This document shows positions 21,853 to 35,500 of a stretch of 64,000 nt of DNA, in pieces. The position numbers and the translations under genes are program-made. Under the pieces are notes generated by a model. That model saw nothing but the letters and a program-made list of their open reading frames with translations. It ran no database searches and was not told the origin of the DNA. Location of the stretch: positions 124,001 to 188,000 of the forward strand of contig JAGTJL010000023.1 of the NCBI GenBank assembly GCA_020746875.1, written 5' to 3'. This DNA is from Rhexocercosporidium sp. MPI-PUGE-AT-0058 (lineage: Eukaryota; Ascomycota; Leotiomycetes; Helotiales). Numbering within the stretch: position 1 is the first letter of the stretch; the number at the start of each line of letters is the position of its first letter.

Positions 21853-23737
21853 ATGGATGCTGCATCTCTCATCGCCAAGGCACGCAAAGTGCGAGACGAG
21901 TCCTTAGACGAAGTCTCGCCTCCTCTTGCCGCCCTCCCGGATCCACTTCCTAAGAATGTCATTCCACTTTTCAACAACATCTTATCAGAAGATGAAATCA
22001 ATATCACATCTTACGATGTCCCAGAGCTACTCAAAGCTATCAGAGAGAAGGTCTATTCCTGCGAGACTGTCACCAGGGCTTTTCTGAGACGTGCAGCTTT
22101 GGCTCAGAAATTGGTTCGTCCTACCACTTTCCCTTCCACATCTCGCTACTCCTTGCCCAGTCACGAGACTTAAGTACAACACATCCACCAACAAAAACAT
22201 TGACAACTCAAACAGACAAATTGCATAACCGAGCTCCTTCCCGCCCGAGCAATCGCACGCGCCAAGTACCTAGACACACTAGACAAACCCCTCGGACCCC
22301 TCCACGGCCTCCCCATCTCCGTGAAAGAGCACCATGGTATGGCAGACTGCGACACAAATGGCGGCTACGTCGCTTGGATCGGCGAGCCTCGTACTGGGAA
22401 TTGTACCGTCAATGATGTCTTCTATGAAGCGGGATGTGTGTTCTATGCTAGGACGACCCAACCACAGTCCGTGATGCACTTGGAAACTAGCACGAATATT
22501 TATGGTGTTACGACGAATCCGTGGAATACAGAATTGACTTCTGGTGGGAGTTCGGGTGGAGAGAGCGCATTGGTCGCTTGTAGAGGCAGTATTCTGGTAA
22601 GCACTCTTCTGATTCTATTCCAACTTCTTTTATATCTGAGAAATCCTGATGCTCACATATAAGATCAGGGTATTGGTGGTGATATCGGTGGATCTATTCG
22701 CTGTCCGGCAGCCAACACAGGCGTTTATGGCTTCAAGCCCACACCAGGAAGAATGGGGAAGCAAGGCTCTCATTCAGTTGTCGCAGGTCAAGAAGGGTAT
22801 TTCACTTCGACCCTTTCCCCGGCCTCGCCAAACTAACTATCAACAGAATCTTACCAACCGAAGGTCCCCTCTCAACCTCCCGTGCTGGCCTTGAACTCTT
22901 CATGTCCACCTATTTCAGCTACTCCCCTTGGATAAAAGACGACTACCTTGTCCCTATCCCGTGGCGCCCCGTGACCCTCCCACCAAAACTCAAGATCGCT
23001 ATCCTTTGGGACGACGGCATCGTTCGTCCACACCCGCCCATCACGCGGGCTCTCAAAGAAGTCAAAGCCAAACTCGAAGCAGCGGGTATGGAGATTGTGA
23101 ATTGGGTTCCTGAAGGCCATGATGAGTGCTGGAATTTGACGCAGGCGCTGTATTATGAGGATGGTGGGAAGGCGTTGGAGAATCTTATTCTGAAGGGTGG
23201 GGAGAAGATGCTGCCGTTGACGGAGTGGTTGGTTAAGGGGAATGACAATGTGAAGTATCGAACTGTCGAGGATGTTATGGCTGTAAGTCTCCTCGACTCA
23301 TTTCACGTACCGATCTCCAGGTATTGATGAACAAACAGCTCAAAGTCAAACGCAATGAATACCGCGCCCGCTACAACAACCTCTGGCTCTCTACCGGAGC
23401 ATCGGACTCCCATCCTGTCGACGCGATCCTCTGCCCAGCCGGGCCAGGAGCCGCACCACCCCTCGGAAATGCCAAATACTGGTCCTACACTTCGCAATGG
23501 AACATGCTCGAATATCCCGGTGCCGTCTTCCCCGTATCGAAAGTCGACCAAGTCGTCGATGTCGAGGAGAAGGATTACGTGCCGAGAAACGCGCAGGATA
23601 AGTTCAATTGGGAGTTGTATAAGAGGGAGAGGTATGTCGATGCACCGGTTAGTCTGCAGGTTGTCACGAGAAGGTTTGAGGATGAGAAGTGTCTTGCAGT
23701 GTTGGCGGAGGTGGAGAAGGCTCTAGGAAGGGCGTAG
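21853..23737 (+). CDS. Amidase-signature hydrolase (acetamidase-like)
   Basis: Five exons (21853-22113, 22216-22596, 22669-22796, 22847-23282, 23321-23737), 540 aa, the usual length of fungal acetamidases and general amidases. The Lys-Ser-Ser triad is complete: K124 in ISVKEHHG, cis-Ser S199 in SGGSSGGES, and nucleophile S223 in GGDIGGSIRCPA. The spacings (75 and 24 residues) equal those known for mammalian FAAH. Other family landmarks are GPLHGLPIS, GVYGFKPTPGR and ILPTEGPLSTS. It should hydrolyse a primary or small amide in the cytosol, releasing ammonia; the substrate cannot be told. No signal peptide. Introns are 38-102 nt; the 38-nt one (23283-23320, GTAAGT...CTCCAG) is among the shortest in the window. 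No pathway neighbours. Confidence 0.9.
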
Positions 23738-25140
23738 AGGTATTTCCATCGGGTCGATAGACACATTTAGATTGTGATAGAGATTCGAATTTTAGAGCAA
23801 GAAAACATCCTGTCGGCTTCATTCTTGACACATTTACCAGCGGTCACTCTGTAAATTTCAGAGATACAGATGAGAAGCAAGGATTCTCGGATGCGGGAAC
23901 TTATGTACGGAGGCGCGAGCGCCGAGCAGTCCAGCCGTGCCGAGATGATGCAGAACGGGAGGAGAATCGCGGACACCGTCCAAGACGTTATGGCGAAGCT
24001 AGTATTGACTTCCTAGTATCGTCTACAACAGGAGATGATGCATTTGCTAGGATTGGCAATGTTCCTCCACTCTTGATAATTAAAGAAGAAAAGGTTGCTC
24101 GACGTCAGAAACATGCGTGGAGAGATTCTCAAGCTGTGGCCGTTCGCCTAATATCCGTTCTCTTTGTATATAATAAAGTCAAAAGCTTGTGATAAAAAGA
24201 ATAGGCAACTCAATAGTTGATAAACAAATTTTGAGATCCCTTTGTCTGTGGGAAGAGCAATAATCCTTTTTTCCAATGGAAAGAAGATGATATAGAGTTA
24301 TGTGAAGGATGTAGTGTATGGCCCATTTGCATTCCACCTAAAGAAGGCAGACTCAGACAACACATGGGTTATGCCCGCTGACTCAGCGGAGCTTCATAGG
24401 CGACCCCCCTTTCAGCTCCCTGATCGCTCGCTTAGCCTCAGATGCTCACCCTTGTCCACGCGCGCCCGGCCCTGATGGATCTGGCACCGTGGAGTAGATT
24501 GACTTGGAAAGAGAAGCTGACTTTAGATTTCTGATATTTACGATTGAGGAAGATACGATGCTAAGTTGAGTTCATCCAAGAAGATCACATTCCGTGCAGA
24601 CAAACTCAGCGTATCGGTGTATATCACGATTTTACTACCTTGTGTCTCTTTAGCCTCTTGATCACCCTCCTCAGTATAAGCCCGCTCTCACTTGTGAATG
24701 TCAGCGGCGATTGCATCCGGGTCACCCAGATACATGCCAAGATGCGGCAGATGCCTGCTAAACATACTTTCTGTGTTCCTTAGTTCCAGCAATGTGATGG
24801 CTCTTTGATATCCACCCCAACCGACTCGCTCTTCACAAATGTCCGTAGGATAATTTCTACTAGTAATCTACACCACGACTAAGCACGGAGATAGGTAATA
24901 TGTATCTACCGGATCCCGGAAGACTTCTGTGCCCGAGATCTACATTGAGTCATTTCAGGGATGAAGGACAAGTCGTCATTTTCTATCTCAGGAGCACGTA
25001 AGAGGAGGGAAACATATGCAACCTTCGTACCTGCAATAAATACTGCTTCCCGACTTCTTTTCTTTGTTTCATCACCCCCTTTTCCTCTCTCGACGTGTCG
25101 TTTACAAGAAGTATTGAGATCTCGTGAACCATCTGCAGCC
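23738..25140. promoter_or_regulatory. Upstream region of the ABC transporter gene
   Basis: 1.4 kb between the amidase stop and the transporter start, with no gene. A perfect TGACTCA (24379-24385), the AP-1/Gcn4 type site, lies about 0.76 kb upstream of the transporter ATG. AP-1 type factors drive drug-efflux genes in fungi, but one 7-bp match can be chance. Confidence 0.35.
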
Positions 25141-28100
25141 ATGAACGACAGCAGCAGTTCTTTGACACTTCATGAGCGGCTATTTTCAGAGGGACTCGGT
25201 GGCAACGAGCAGCCTTCGTCCAGTACCACCCCGGGGAGTCAACAGGACGAAGAAAAGTTCCATGATCATGAAGGGAAAAGGAGACAGAGCGGGGCACAGA
25301 TTGAAGAAGGTGATATGAGCGACATCAGACGTATCGCCACAGCCTTCTCGCAAGGAAGGAGCAATGCCTGTGGCGACCTGGAGCCGACAGAGACACTTCC
25401 TGACCCGAACCAACCCAATTTCGACGAAACAAGATGGCTGCAATCATTCATAAACGAGTTCTTGGAGCAAGGCCACGCACCCAAGAAGGTGGGTATCTCC
25501 TTCACGAATCTGAAAGTTTCTGGTGATGGAGCAGCTCTTCAATTGCAATCCACAGTCGGCTCCATATTATCCATCCCAGTTCGAATAGGTGAACACTTCA
25601 GCTTCAACAAGAAAGAGCCGAGAGTGATCCTCCACAGCTTTGACGGGCTTCTACAACCTGGAGAACTCTTGATTGTCCTGGGCCGCCCTGAATCAGGTTG
25701 CAGTACCTTGTTGAAGACTATGTGTGGAGAATTGCACGGTCTGCATGTAGATGATAGTTCGGTTATTCACTATGATAGCATTGCCCAGAAGCAGATGACG
25801 AAAGAATTCAAAGGCGAAATCGCCTATAATCAAGAGGTTCGGTTTCTCTCCTGAGCTACTATAGTGGTGGCGAAACTGACTTCTCTATAGGTTGACAAGC
25901 ATTTCCCCCACCTTACTGTCGGACAAACACTTGAATTTGCTGCCGCGGCCCGAACACCATCATATCGAATCAAGGGAATGAGTCGTGACCAATATTGCAA
26001 ATATTTCGCCCAAGTAGCCATGGATATCTTCGGTATAAGCCACACATACAATACCAAAGTTGGTAACGACTTTGTTCGTGGCGTCTCAGGGGGTGAGCGA
26101 AAACGAGTCAGCCTTGCTGAAATGATGGTTGCTGGAGTTCCATTTTGTGCATGGGATAACAGGTGAGTTAACAGTCCTTAAGATGAAGTTTCCATACTGA
26201 CATTCATAGTACCCGAGGTCTCGATTCTGCAACAGCTCTCAAGTTTGTGCAGTCTTTGCGGATCGGTGCCGACCTGGCCAGTACGGCCCACGCAGTGGCT
26301 ATATACCAGGCCAGTCAAGCTATTTATGATCTCTTCGACAAGACTATCGTACTCTATGAAGGCCGTCAGATCTACTTCGGTCCAGCAAACCATGCCAAGA
26401 CTTTCTTCGAGCAGCAGGGCTGGATTTGTCCTCAGCGCCAAACTGTTGGCGACTTCTTGACATCCGTGACAAATCCACAAGAACGCAAAACCCGAGCAGG
26501 AATGGAGGATCGGGTGCCACGAACTCCGGAAGACTTCGAGATATACTGGCGCCAATCTCCTGAATATCAAGCTCTCCAAGTACAAATCGATGCACATTCC
26601 CAGCAGCACCCAATCAGTCAGGAGGGTGAAGCTGTTGTACGACTACGCGAACAAAAGAATCACCTGCAATCAAAAAACACTCGCAAGCGGTCGCCATACA
26701 CTATTAGCGTTGCCATGCAGGTTAAACTTAACACTAAGAGAGCCTACCAGCGCATCATGGGCGACATGGCGGCCACAGCCATGCAGGTTGGGTCCCAGGT
26801 TGTTCTTGCACTCATTATCGGATCTGTTTACTATGGGACTCCTGCCGCAACCGCTGGCTTCAGTAGTCTCGGTGCCACCCTGTTCATGGCAGTTCTTCTG
26901 AATGCACTCACGGCCATATCTGAAATTGGCAGTTTGTATAATCAACGCCCGATCGTCCAAAAGCATGCCTCGTACGCCTTTTATCACCCTGCCACAGAGG
27001 CTGCCGCTGGAGTCGTATCAGACATACCGATCAAGTTCTTTACTGCAGTTGTCTTCAACATTGTTCTCTACTTCATGAGCGGCTTACGCCGTGACCCCGG
27101 GCCGTTCTTTCTGTACTTCCTCATTACTTTCCTCATGACATTCGTCATGAGTGCAATCTTCAGAACTATGGCTGCTGTCACGAGTACTATCTCACAAGCG
27201 ATGACCCTAGCAGGGGTGCTTGTCCTGGCTGTCATCATTTACACCGGATTTGTCGTGGTGATTCCACAAATGCACCCTTGGTTTGCGTGGATCCGTTGGG
27301 TGAACCCTGTCTTTTACGCATTCGAGATCCTCATCGCCAACGAGTTCCATGGACGTGAATTCACATGTTCAAGTATAATTCCCTCCTACACGCCACTGCA
27401 AGGCGACTCTTGGATCTGCTCGGCGGTCGGATCAGTGGCTGGTCGCAGCACCGTCAACGGCGATGCATACATTGCTACACAGTATCATTACTACTACTCT
27501 CATGTTTGGCGAAACCTTGGGATTCTCTTTGCCTTTCTTATCGTGTTCATGCTTGTTTACTTCATCGCTACGGAACTCAATTCAGCAACCTCCAGTGTAG
27601 CGGAAGTGCTCGTATTTCAACGGGGTCATGTTCCAGCCTACCTACAGAACGCCTCGGACCAAGGAGCTGTCACAGCTGAGATGTCTGAATCCGAGGAGTC
27701 CGAAGTGAAGGCTTTGGAGCCTCAGAAGGACATCTTCACGTGGAAGGATGTTGTGTACGACATTGAAATCAAGGGCGAAGGAAGGCGATTGCTGGATAAT
27801 GTTTCCGGTTGGGTGAAGCCTGGTACACTGACAGCTCTTATGGGTGTCAGTGGTGCAGGCAAAACAACACTTCTCGACGTTTTGGCACACCGTACATCTA
27901 TGGGTGTCATTACGGGAGACATGCTAGTAAATGGGGTTCCTCTGGATCCCAGCTTCCAACGAAAGACTGGCTATGTTCAGCAACAAGGTATATTCTCCAT
28001 GCCATGTGCCGTCTATCAAATACTGATCCTCTTCCAGATCTTCATCTCCAAACCGCCACTGTTCGTGAAAGCTTGAGATTCAGCGCCATGCTTCGTCAGC

Positions 28101-29815
28101 CTGCCTCTGTGAGTAAAGAGGAAAAGTATCGATTTGTGGAGGACGTGATCGACATGTTGAGTATGCGAGATTTCGCCAATGCTGTTGTCGGAATTCCTGG
28201 GGAAGGTCTCAACGTCGAGCAGCGGAAGTTATTGACAATCGGTGTGGAACTTGCTGCCAAACCAAAGCTACTCTTGTTTCTCGACGAGCCCACCAGCGGC
28301 CTTGATTCCCAGAGCTCCTGGTCCATCGTTACATTCTTACGAAAACTCGCAGATTCTGGGCAGGCTGTTCTTTGTACTGTTCATCAGCCTAGCGCTATCC
28401 TGTTCCAGGAGTTCGACCGCCTGCTTTTCCTGGCGCGAGGGGGAAAGACTGTGTACTTTGGCAATATAGGACCGAATTCACGGACTCTACTTGATTACTT
28501 GGAGAAAAATGGTGCGCCGGATTGCGGCAATGAGGAGAATCCTGCTGAGTACATGCTTGGAATCGTTAATAAGGGTGTCAATGAAGGAGGACAAGATTGG
28601 CACTCGATTTGGAAGTCTAGTGGAGAGTGCAGAGAGGTCGAAATGGAGATTCAGAGAATTTGCATGGCGAAGCAATCCGAACCCGCATCAGCAGCGACCG
28701 AGGATACCACTGGCTTTTCGGAATTCGCAATGCCTTTGTCGGTGCAGGTACAAGCTGTTACCTATCGAATATTTCAACAATACTGGAGAATGCCAAACTA
28801 CGTCCTGGCGAAGTGGGGCCTCGGTCTTGTTGCTGGACTATTCGTTGGATTTACCTTTTATGGGACCGATGGCTCTCAAGCTGGCATGTCTAACGTCGTC
28901 TACTCGGTTTTTATGCTTACGACCATCTTTTCCTCGCTGGTTCAACAGGTAAACTACTCGACCAGGTGGTAGAGTCAAAACTAAATGCTAACTTTTACTA
29001 AGATCCAGCCTCTCTTTGTATCTCAGCGTGACTTGTATGAAGTTCGGGAACGACCCAGCAAAGCATATTCGTGGATAGCCTTCTTATTCGCCAACCTCAT
29101 TGTCGAGATTCCCTACCAGATCATCACCGCCATTCTTACCTATGGAAGCTACTACTATGCTGTCGTAGGTGTGCAGACTTCAGATCGACAAGGCCTAGTT
29201 CTGCTCTTTGTCATACAGTTGTTCATCTATGCGGGATCTTTCGCACACTTGACCATCACAGCGTTGCCTGACGCTCAGACCGCTAGTGGTATCGTGACAC
29301 TCGGTATGCTCATGATGACCATGTTCTGTGGAGTGCTTCAAGCGCCGCAAGCACTTCCTGGCTTCTGGGTATTCATGTACCGCGTCAACCCTTTCACATA
29401 CTGGATCAGCGGCATCGCAGGCACACTGCTACATTCTCGAAAAGTCGAATGTTCCACCAGCGAGATGTCCATATTCAACTCTCCGGTCGGTCAGACTTGT
29501 GGTGAATACCTCAGCTCATACTTGGAGAGTGCGCCAGGATACCTATTGAATCCAAACGCTACGGATTCTTGTCAATACTGCTCCATTCGCAACGGGGACA
29601 TCTTCCTCGCGGGCGCCAACATCTTCTATAGCGAACGCTGGCGGAACTTTGGCATCTTATGGGCTTTCATCATCTTCAATTTTTTCGCGGCCATCGTGCT
29701 GTATTATGTTTTCCGTGTGAAGAATTGGCGTGGCGAGGGTGGTAAGAAGTCCAAGCCTGTACCCGCTGCTGTTGAGAAAGTTTCAGGGTCAGAAGCACCA
29801 CTTCAAGGGAAGTAG
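25141..29815 (+). CDS. PDR-type ABC transporter (ABCG, full length)
   Basis: Five exons (25141-25836, 25891-26162, 26210-27987, 28038-28948, 29003-29815), 1489 aa, the normal size for fungal pleiotropic-drug-resistance pumps, with the (NBD-TMD)2 order. NBD1 has the degenerate Walker [10 protein letters not shown] (181-189, Cys where Lys is usual), signature [10 protein letters not shown] and the D-loop [11 protein letters not shown]2 has a canonical Walker [10 protein letters not shown] (868-876), a degenerate signature [12 protein letters not shown] and Walker [15 protein letters not shown]. This asymmetry is standard for the family, so one composite ATP site is active. A large loop precedes the last membrane segments. 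It should export hydrophobic compounds at the plasma membrane. I start at 25141 because residues before it (open to 24961) look unlike the family. Convergent with a Zn2Cys6 regulator. Confidence 0.93.
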
Positions 29816-30297
29816 AATGAGGAGGAACTGAAGAAACCTGTCATACGAGCGGGGTATGGATTACATTCCACAGTTCAACGGGTTTCTTTTGTTTCAACTG
29901 TCTTAATTTTTTCGTAAGCTTGAGGTTCGTTTGTTTGTGCTGCTCTTTCATGGAGTTTCGATGTCATTTATTGGTAATATTTTTATTGTATTAGATTGTA
30001 GACTATAGACAGAGGAACAATATATTAGGATGCACCCACACAAAAGATCAATCTGCGTTCTGTCAAAAAGAAAGACTTCTCTTGCATACCAGAATCTCCT
30101 CTACCTGGACTTCCCACACTGAAATCCCTCCGCGTTCATGACGTCACATCTCTTCTATAGTAATATTAACAGCGGTTGCAGCCCAAATCCCCTCCCCCTT
30201 CAATCTCATCAAAGACGCCAAAGCCCAGCCAGACACGAGTACTCCAGGGAAGTTACGCACGAACTACACCCCTTCACATAACAGGTACAGCAAAAGA
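29816..30297. other. Convergent 3' region
   Basis: Between the stops of the transporter (+) and the Zn2Cys6 regulator (-). AT-rich, with TTTTATTGTATT-like runs near 29980 that could be polyadenylation signals. No gene. Confidence 0.4.
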
Positions 30298-32528
30298 TCA
30301 TTTCAAATCCTCCTGACCATCTTCCAAACAATCCGACTCGCACCTCGCTTTCTCCATTGCACTCCTCGCCAAACTACCTAGCAGCACCAGGAACTCCACA
30401 AACTGCAGAACATGCACAGCGTCGTTCGATGGCTGATGGAATTCCATCACCTGTCGCAGCCTAACGGGACCTTCTTCAAGTAGCTTCAAGTCCCCCTGGA
30501 CAGAAGCATGAAGAGGTTTCCGTAGCATGTTGCAGAAGAGCGTCAGGAAAGCCGACATGGGGTAGAAGTTGATGTATCTGTGGGATCCGGAAGGTTAGAT
30601 GACAGGTCTGAATTAAAAGGGGGGATATCAAATTAAGATTACCGGAAGAATTCTTTGTTGAGGACGCGATGAGCAGCAAGTAGATAGTTTAGCAGCGATC
30701 TGCTAGCTCCAATCGAGAGTTCTAGGCTGGAGCTCACTCCGTCCATGGCCGCGTTCGGGCGCTGCAGCCACGCCTGACACCGACTGCTCGCTTGGTGGAT
30801 AGTGCCCATGCAGTGGTGATATTCTAGGCGGATGATGACAGCGCCTAAGCCAGGTGGGTTGCAGGATGAATTGGAAGGGTCTTGTGAGAAGGACACCGTG
30901 GGTCTGATGTCAGCTGGGAGGGATACCCTCCACTGCTCTAGTTCGTCGTCTAGTTCTCGGACGGATCGGAGGAGCTCTGCGTCGGTTTTGCGGAGGGCGA
31001 GGATGGAGTATAGGGATGACTGGATGTGGGATTTGAGGATGCTGAGGCGGATCTCGCTGAGGAATATGATATTACTATGGGCATATTCATGAGCGTTGGA
31101 TGGCTCGGATGATGTAGAGTTAGGCGAAGCGTTCTGAGTTTGGCCGTATTCTTCTGGGAGAGTGAGGTCGCATTCGCTATCGTGGAGGGAAGGCGGGCGG
31201 GCTATTCGTACGCATGAATCCTTATCGCTGATGTAGCAAATCCAGAACAGTTTTCGTATATGCGTGTTGACTCGTGATTCATGGGTTGTGGGTCGTGGTG
31301 GATTATTTTCTCCCCCTGTACAATCTTGGGCATCGTTGATATGGCCACCAAGAGTAAAGATCAAGCGTGAGGCAATGCTGATAAAGATATCGGCGGAACC
31401 GAAATCTCCTGATAGGGTGTGGTTGAGAGCCTTCATCGAAGTCAATCATCTTACCCAAGCGAAAATCTGTGGGGTTTCTTGGACTCACTATCATGATAAT
31501 AGACTGTACTCCATTCAAGGATGGCGAGGTTTCCAGAACCTCTGGGATTAACTGATGGGCTTCTGAGGACCAGACTTCTCCACTGTGATCTAGCAACTTG
31601 CCACACTCGACATTCGACGTAGATACTAGAGCCAGGAATGAAAGAATAAATGCCCTGGCGTTGACCAAATCAGGCCACGAGTGCGAGCAATCCGTCTGTC
31701 CATAAGCCAAGCTCAGGGCATCAGAAAACAGAACCATATCCACGAGGGGGAATATGAGAGAGATTCCAGAGGCGAGAAACTGTTTTGCACATTCCTCTAC
31801 TACTTCCTTGCTTGGTAGATCTATCTGCTGCTGTTTCCGCATGGCGGTGGCGAACGGAAGAGCCCCGTTGGAGTGGTTATCTTTTCGAATATCGTGACAC
31901 AGGAGACCGAGAGAAAGTAGTTTTTGTGAGGAAACGATATCCCCGGTGCAAGACTGCACCCACTGCTGTCCACGTGAAGAGAAGAAGGGCATCACATTGT
32001 GGCCCATGAAGCCTAGCTCAACGCCTGCGAAATGCAATTTTCGAAGTCCGACGTATGGGAGGGATGGCGTGGATTTCGTATCAGACGTGCCCTGTGAAAC
32101 ATTCTGGTGGCTGTTCTGATAGTGCGTTTCTGAGTCCAGAGGATGAGAAGGTTGAGGTTGTTGTAGAACATTGTCCTCGGTCTCGGACTTCGAGCATCTT
32201 GAAGGGATTCCTGTAATTTCCGCACCTTGGCCATTCAAACGCTTCTTTCTGTTCTGCAGTCAGAGATAAGAAATGCTTTGAAGTCCAAGAGGGTAAACGC
32301 ATACCTGTGACCGGTGGGGATTTTGCTCTTCCTCGTCCTGGGAACACGAGAGAATGTGCAGGCAATCTTGTGGTGGTGGCACCAATTGCACTGGGGTTGA
32401 ACGGCGTCACATTGTATCTAGATTCACAGTCAAGAGTTAGGTGTTAATGTAATACAGCCTTGGAAGGTCTTGTAATATCTACATGTAAGTACCTTTCTTT
32501 TATAGCATGAATCGCATGCTCCAGGCAT
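30298..32528 (-). CDS. Zn(II)2Cys6 transcription factor
   Basis: Five exons (32528-32493, 32417-32305, 32248-31489, 31430-30643, 30577-30298), 658 aa. The binuclear zinc cluster sits at the very N terminus with C5, C8, C15, C22, C25 and C32 in the canonical C-x2-C-x6-C-x6-C-x2-C-x6-C spacing (ACDSCYKRK, then CNWCHHHKIAC). A basic linker RKKRLNGQG follows. The rest fits the fungal-specific transcription factor middle homology region: for example IIMIVALNHT, ASRLIFTLGGHI and RKLFWICYISDKD. The first coding exon is 36 nt, and exon 3 uses the second of two AG acceptors (GAACAG) because only it keeps the frame. The frame is open upstream of 32528, but those residues carry no domain. It lies tail to tail with the PDR transporter and could regulate it; that is inference from position. 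Confidence 0.88.
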
Positions 32529-35500
32529 TTCGTAGGTGCTGTTCCGTCGGCTTTGACTGCAGACCGGCTTAGCAGCCGGATTATCCGGATTGAGTAAACA
32601 GTGTGGATGCCGCCTTGGTCTAATCAGATGAGCACAAGTGAGAATAGTGAAGGGATCTTGGTGGTGTTGATGTTGTTGAACGTGGTCAGGATGTAATGGG
32701 AGTTGTGTAGTTTCACAACTCAGACTAGGGGGCGCTTTCGATTGAGCTATGGGACAAGGTTCAGCCTTGATATTATTTACAAAACGTGATTTGAATCTTA
32801 ATCTATGCAACTTTCCAAGATGTGGAGTTCAGTCTCGGCGGAGGGATAGCATGTTTTATACTTCACTTGTGACCTATGGCAGAGATACGATCATAAGTTA
32901 AAATCTGGGTACCTGGCCATTTTGCGTTTCTTTGCCTTTCAAATTTTCGGATACCTGCTCTCTGTTCCTTTCTTGTGTAGAGGAGCGTCAACTACTTTTC
33001 ATTCCGATATCAAGTCAAAGAGAAATGCCGAACAACTTCTCCTCCTGTTCTCATTTTCTTCCTAATTGCAACGGTCACTCAAGTTCTCACGGCGTAGAGG
33101 TTTGGCGAATAAAATCACGTGCTAGTTTTCCGGAGTTCTATCATTCAGGCCTCTTGCTCTTGACATTTGAGCAGGATGTAATTTGAAGAGATCTACTTAC
33201 CATGTTTTAATTGAAGCCGGACTAGGGATAATCGACAACTTCTCGTACCGTACGCGGATCTCTGGGGGCTCGCATTCGCTAAGCGCTTGCACTTGTAATT
33301 GAAGCCCCTCGCAGCCAGCTCTGACGGTAAGCCCTAATCTTGATGCGAATTTCATACAAGTATACAGTGCATTAACACGACTTTGCAATAGGGCCGTGCC
33401 GAGAGATGCTCACAGGTCGAATTAGTCCAGTAACTTCCTAAGTAGAGCAGAGGAGAGATGAGCAGAAGCCAAGCCAAGCCGAGCCGAGCCGATGCATGGC
33501 AGCGGGACGCTTGCATTGCATACAGCCCACCCTTCCTTCCTGCAAGGGAAGAAAGAAAGGAGACGAGGAAAACGGAGGTGGAAATAAACAAAAGTTTGAA
33601 AACCACTTCGGACCGTTGAGCCGTGAGTGAGTGAGAAGGAAGTGCTTGTGTATCGTCTCCCTCGTTAGTTGCATGCATGTGGTCTCGTCTCCTTTGGAAC
33701 TTGCTCTTTACTGAAGCTGCTTACGTAGGTCTAACCTCTAACTTCTTTACAGCAACACGGCCACCGGGAAAGTAGAAAGTCTCCCCACGTTTGCTCTTGC
33801 TTTCGGCCCGTCCCTCGTCTAAGTTTTCAAAGGATATTTTTTTTTTTTCATCCTCCCTCTTGCGTGCATATGTGTACTGTACATATACGAGAATCTTTTC
33901 CCCACCCTCCTTCCTCATCGAGCAGATTCGCCTCAACCATATCTCCAGAAGCAGGATTACCTGCCTGATCAAGAACACGTCTGTTTGCATCTGTGTCTGC
34001 AACTGCTTTTGTGGCTCCCCCCATCGGACCATTCAGCTCAGCCACCTACTTCCGTAAACGGAACAGTCAGTCATTCTCCCATCCGATCCCATCTCATCTT
34101 AGCCCAGCCCAGCCCAGTAAAAAGAATAATCCGACTACTGCACGACATACAACCTACCGAGAACCGCCTAGCAAATAGCATCTCATCCCGGCTTGTCAAT
34201 TTTTACTTTTGCGGATCTTGGCGCATGCCTGAGCATGAGATCTCCGCGAGGTTCGATCTAAGGCTGGCGGGATGAACCCATTGCGTGCTGATTCGGTGAG
34301 TGATTAATTTCAGTTCCTTTCATCCACAGATGCTTTTTGTAAGGCATGGTTGGTATAGGTTGCTACATGAGCATGTCGATGTAGATGTGAATGAGATGGA
34401 GCGGGTGGTGATCGCTACGAGCAGGTTGCCTCCCGTTGTAGAATCTGTTGCGATTAATCCCACGTTGTTGACACATGAATACGAACTGTTTCAGAAGTGG
34501 CTTGAGTGTGATATGATTCACTGGTGCTGGATTCGTCATGGGGTATTGTGAATCCTTCATCTTCACCGAATTGGAAATGAGGCAGGCCATATATCTCCGT
34601 AGGTAGGCATCCAACACCACTACCAACAAAAAGTCATCACAAGTCGATGTGTGGGCTTGCACGTTAAAAACACCCTCACTGGCATGGAGCCGATTGGACA
34701 ACCGGTTTCGTCGTATTGTTCGTGCTTGGAAGGGAAATCTTTAGCGTGGTGGCTTGAGAGGCTGAAAATGTGCCTGCCTATTCTTAGGTCCATTGGCTCG
34801 ATACAATTTTGTGCCTTGGCTGTTGTTGGTTATGGTTGGATTAGGTATGTAGATGACGAATTGGAATTGTCTCGTGCCCAACGGAGGAAGCCCCGAGATA
34901 GTTTAATATGTCTCATATGCCGGGATCTGAGCTTCTGACGGACGCCTTGGAGAAGGTTTGTGGAGGGGACGTCGTTTGTGGACTAATTATGTTAAAGGAG
35001 ATGTGTGTCCGGGGTAGTAGTTCAGCTCTGGAGGGTTTGGTGTTGTGAGCTGGATATGGGGATGGGGTGGTTGAAGACTGATGGATGAGTGGATGTCGGA
35101 AAACCCGCGAGATGGTAAATTGACGTGAAGACCGAGGAAGTAAGCTGAAGATGATACGGTAGCAACAGGTATGGGGGTAAGAGAGATAAGTGCTTGGGAG
35201 AACAGAGGTTATTGAGAATTGGTCCAGGAGAGAAGTACTTTCGTACCCAGGAAGAATTGAAGTGCTGAATAAGCGCCAAGACCACATCATCACCGAAGCA
35301 CGGCTCGTTTGATGCCGTATCGAGCCTTTCAATAATTCTCCTACCGCGGCAATCTTGAATCTTCAAGGACGAGTCTATGATACAGTACCTATCTCACCCT
35401 TTTCAATGTTTCCGGGTCGGAAAACGTCACATCCATTCGTCCATCCATTCAACCCCCCACCCGACCACGAGCCAAGCTGACACTCATCCCATCGCCAATT

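Noticed and set aside
24960..25140. Extension of the ABC transporter N terminus to 24961
   Set aside because: Added residues are unlike PDR N termini; [10 protein letters not shown] at 25141 is typical.
23738..32528. Secondary-metabolite cluster around the PDR transporter
   Set aside because: No polyketide synthase, peptide synthetase, terpene cyclase or tailoring gene is present in this part.
34651..34938. 95-codon rightward frame in the 5.9 kb gap
   Set aside because: No domain, no splice partners, composition like surrounding non-coding DNA.
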